Notes under the pieces: generated by a model
What the model was told of the DNA's origin: nothing
The model's database searches: none
The model's input: only the letters and a program-made list of their open reading frames with translations
Program-made: the position numbers and the translations under genes
Shown: piece after piece, positions 61,774 through 64,000 of the stretch
Position numbering within the stretch: the stretch's first letter is position 1
Layout of the letters: the number at the start of each line of letters is the position of its first letter
From: Cellulomonas sp. HZM
Lineage (GTDB): Bacteria > Actinomycetota > Actinomycetes > Actinomycetales > Cellulomonadaceae
NCBI RefSeq assembly: GCF_000708885.1
Contig: NZ_JEOE01000009.1
Span: forward strand, 1 to 64,000
DNA length: 64,000 nt
Reading direction: 5' to 3'

Positions 61774-62898
61774 TCAGACGCGGTACATCGCGGTGATCGG
61801 GCACGCGAACAGGTCGCGGTCCGGCCGGCCCACGGTGTTGAGGTGGCGCACGATCATCGCGTACGAGCGTGCGAGCGAGACCTGCGCGTACGGGATGCCT
61901 CGCTCCTGGCAGTAGGCGCGCACGATCGGCTGCGCCCGCCGCAGCGACACGCGCGGCATCGACGGGAACAGGTGGTGCTCGACCTGGTGGTTGAGCCCGC
62001 CCATGAGCGCGTCCACCCAGCGGCCGCCCCCGATGTTGCGGCTGGTCAGCACCTGGCGACGCAGGAAGTCGATGCGGGCGTCCTTGGGCACGAGCGGCAT
62101 GCCCTTGTGGTTGGGCGCGAACGAGGCGCCCATGTACAGCCCGAACAGCGCGAGCTGGACGACGAGGAACGCGAGCGCCTTGGTCGGCGACATCACGAGC
62201 AGGACCAGCGCGAGACCGCCGCCCACGCGCACGAGGACCATCGCCGCCTCGACCCACCGGTGCTCGAGCGGCTCGCGCGAGGTCACGCGGCGGATCGCAT
62301 AGACGTGCAGCGCGATGCCCTCGAGCAGCAGCAGCGGGAAGAAGAACCAGCCCTGGTGGTCCAGGTACCAGCGCTGCAGCGGCGTGCGCGCACGGTCGGC
62401 CTTGTCTGGCGTCAGCGCCAGGACCTCGAGGTCGATGTCGGGGTCCGCACCCACCTTGTTGGGGTTGGCGTGGTGGCGCGTGTGCTTGTGCTGCCACCAG
62501 CCGTACGACAGGCCGACGAGCAGGTTCGCCAGCACCATGCTCGTCCACGTGTTGGCGCGTCCCGACGAGAAGATCTGCCGGTGCGCGGCGTCGTGGCCCA
62601 GGAACGCGATCTGCGTCATGACGACGGCCGCGCCGACCGCGACCGCGAGCTGCCACCACGAGTCGCCCACCAGCACCATCGTCGCGACGAGCGCCGCGAC
62701 GGCGAGCACCGCGCCCGCGAGCCGCGCCGTGTAGTGCCCCGGCCGGCGACGCATGAGTCCCGCGGCCTGCACGGCACGCGTGAGCTCGGTGAAGTCGGAG
62801 ACGGCGCGCTCGCGCGGGCGCATCGCCGGGGTGGTCGTCGTGCTCGTCGACGTCGTCGTCACGGTGCGGCCGTCCTGTCGGGTGCTGCTGTCTGGCAC
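61774..62898 (-). CDS. Membrane fatty acid desaturase
   Basis: The 374-residue protein has four TM helices and the three histidine boxes of acyl-lipid/acyl-CoA desaturases: HDAAH, HTRHH and NHQVEHHLFP (the last with the front-end-type QxxHH). It binds a di-iron centre and introduces double bases into acyl chains to adjust membrane fluidity. GTG 62862 within the frame is an alternative start. The neighbouring cold-shock gene hints at a cold response but is transcribed separately. Confidence 0.93.
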   Translation of the reverse strand: MPDSSTRQDGRTVTTTSTSTTTTPAMRPRERAVSDFTELTRAVQAAGLMRRRPGHYTARLAGAVLAVAALVATMVLVGDSWWQLAVAVGAAVVMTQIAFLGHDAAHRQIFSSGRANTWTSMVLANLLVGLSYGWWQHKHTRHHANPNKVGADPDIDLEVLALTPDKADRARTPLQRWYLDHQGWFFFPLLLLEGIALHVYAIRRVTSREPLEHRWVEAAMVLVRVGGGLALVLLVMSPTKALAFLVVQLALFGLYMGASFAPNHKGMPLVPKDARIDFLRRQVLTSRNIGGGRWVDALMGGLNHQVEHHLFPSMPRVSLRRAQPIVRAYCQERGIPYAQVSLARSYAMIVRHLNTVGRPDRDLFACPITAMYRV

Positions 62899-63000
62899 GG
62901 GCGGGTGTCGCGGTCAACGACGTGTGCGGTGGTCGAACGCTCGACGAGCGGACCTGGTTCCCGGGCGCCGGTCGGGTCATCCCGACCGGGTGCGAACGAC

Positions 63001-63035
63001 AGAGCCCCCGGTCGGGTGACCCGACCGGGGGCTCT
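63001..63035 (-). terminator. Strong terminator after cspA
   Basis: A perfect 16-bp stem (63001-63016 with 63020-63035) with loop TGA lies 37 bp beyond the cspA stop. A 16-bp direct repeat (63041-63056 and 63061-63076) sits between the gene end and the hairpin and runs into the last codons. Confidence 0.9.
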
Positions 63036-63071
63036 GCTCTGATCGCGAGGATCAGACTCAGATCGCGAGGA

Positions 63072-63275
63072 TCAGAGGGGGGTGACGTTCGAGGCCTGGG
63101 GACCCTTGGGGCCCTGGGTCGTCTCGAACTCGACCTTCTGGTTCTCCTCGAGCGAGCGGTAGCCGCTCGACTGGATGGCGGAGTAGTGCACGAAGACGTC
63201 GGTGCCGCCGTCCTCGGGCGCGATGAAGCCGAAGCCCTTCTCGGCGTTGAACCACTTCACGGTGCCGGTGGCCAT
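63072..63275 (-). CDS. cspA: Cold-shock domain protein
   Basis: The 67-residue protein is a single cold-shock OB fold with RNP1 KGFGFI (13-18) and RNP2 VFVHY (27-31). It binds single-stranded RNA/DNA as an RNA chaperone. ATG 63275 follows AAAGAGA. About 250 bp without genes lie upstream, leaving room for a long 5' leader as in other csp genes. A TTGACG -35-like element occurs near 63453-63458 on the minus strand. Confidence 0.97.
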   Translation of the reverse strand: MATGTVKWFNAEKGFGFIAPEDGGTDVFVHYSAIQSSGYRSLEENQKVEFETTQGPKGPQASNVTPL

Positions 63276-63532
63276 GTCGTTCTCTTTCTGTCGTTCGGTC
63301 GGACAACCCCCGGCATGAACCGGGGACCGGTGTGATCACGGTGGTCGTCGTCCGTCCCGAGCGGGAGCCCGAAGACGTGCTGCCCGTGCCCTCCCGGGAC
63401 GTCGTCCCGGTCCGGCGGTGAGCCATGACAAGCGATGCACTGCGACTACGAGCGTCAAGGCTACGGCACAGGCTCGGGAAATGTCTCGCCCCTGTTGTCA
63501 ACGATTCGGCCACGATCTGCGTCTCATCAGGT

Positions 63533-64000
63533 ATGACGGTGGTCATGACGGACATCGGTGCGCGCGCGCCCGACCCCGTCACGCCCTCGTCCGGGTCCGG
63601 CACGGGCGCGCGAGACGTCGTCGGCACCGGGGCCGACGCCGAGTTCACCGCCTTCGCGCTCGAGGCCCGTGACCACCTCGGACGCACCGCGTGGCTGCTC
63701 ACGGGTGACGTCCACCAGGCCGCCGAGCTCGTGCAGGTGGCCCTCGTGCGCACGTACGCGGCGTGGCCCCGCGCCCGCGCGGGCGACCCGCTCGCCTACG
63801 CCCGCCGCGTCCTCGCCAACGCGCGCATCGACACGTGGCGCCGTCGCCGGCGCGAGGTGCTCGTCGCGCCGGACGCCGTGCCCGCGGTCTCGGTCGAGGG
63901 AGGCGGCGCGACGATCGAGCACCGCGACCAGCTGGTGCGTGCGCTCGCGCAGCTCAGCGCGCAGCAGCGCCGCGTCGTCGTGCTGCGCTACCTCGTCGGT
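63533..64000 (+). CDS. SigE-family RNA polymerase sigma factor, 3' end outside window
   Basis: The 156 residues present contain sigma region 2 (EFTAFALEARDHLGRTAWLL, then QAAELVQVALVRTYAAW and YARRVLANARIDTWRRRR) and the start of region 4 (QLSAQQRRVVVLRYLVG). This is the short SigE-like ECF group common in actinobacteria. The frame is open at the window end, so the C-terminus and any downstream anti-sigma gene are not visible. ATG 63545 is an equally possible start. Confidence 0.9.
   Translation, partial: MTVVMTDIGARAPDPVTPSSGSGTGARDVVGTGADAEFTAFALEARDHLGRTAWLLTGDVHQAAELVQVALVRTYAAWPRARAGDPLAYARRVLANARIDTWRRRRREVLVAPDAVPAVSVEGGGATIEHRDQLVRALAQLSAQQRRVVVLRYLVG

Overview
The window is very GC-rich (roughly 73-75% by eye) chromosomal DNA from an actinobacterium. 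Frequent GTG starts, GTGA/ATGA overlaps, TANNNT boxes 6-7 nt before start codons (leaderless mRNAs), a LAxTG sortase signal and ECF sigma factors all fit Actinomycetota. The mix of genes, including a GH81 beta-1,3-glucanase beside a curdlan-synthase-like GT2, suggests Cellulomonas or a close Micrococcales relative. No phage, insertion sequence, integrase or CRISPR array was seen.

Layout. 1-970: C-terminus of a PT-repeat, sortase-anchored surface protein and a double DUF1540 protein. 1074-7311: a phosphotransferase, then a degenerate GGDEF-like protein divergent from a 1,328-residue one-protein signalling device that joins an ECF sigma factor, a zinc-binding anti-sigma-like motif, membrane segments and a large ectodomain. 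7684-10101: upp, tadA, a sirtuin and tRNA-Ser(CGA). 10235-23613: a GntR regulator, then an iron island. The island has a DtxR/IdeR-like box, a siderophore-binding lipoprotein, two membrane-anchored surface proteins, two FecCD permeases, an ATPase and a Fes-type esterase in one coupled operon. A divergently oriented 1,117-residue secreted protein has its own DtxR-like box and shares a surface module with the operon.

23730-35295: a DUF3592-like protein, a TetR/MFS divergent pair with twin operators, and a ROK repressor divergent from a seven-gene sugar/polyol operon. That operon has an ABC transporter, a FrcK-like kinase, an SDR dehydrogenase, a ManA-like isomerase and transketolase, so imported sugar could be oxidised, phosphorylated and fed to the pentose phosphate pathway. 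35307-42756: a membrane protein, a NarL-type two-component pair, a DUF4352 protein, an anti-sigma-type ATPase, a HAD phosphatase, two PAP2 phosphatases and a membrane-anchored protein. 42819-46881: a PadR regulator with two GTTAC operators, co-transcribed with a FtsX-type ABC exporter. 46883-53640: an L,D-transpeptidase, a duplicated intergenic repeat, a tyrosine phosphatase, an FtsH-like protease, an Fpg/Nei glycosylase, a DUF1684 protein and a luciferase-like oxidoreductase.

53875-58351: a three-gene operon (processive GT2, membrane-fusion-like protein, GH81 glucanase) that looks like a beta-1,3-glucan (curdlan-type) export locus. A GT87-like mannosyltransferase follows convergently. 59747-64000: a small acidic protein, a LytR_C protein coupled to a conserved 98-residue protein, an ALNPQPLPP-motif protein, a fatty acid desaturase, a cold-shock protein, and the start of a SigE-family sigma factor cut by the window end.

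All calls come from reading the sequence and the translations. No database search was run.
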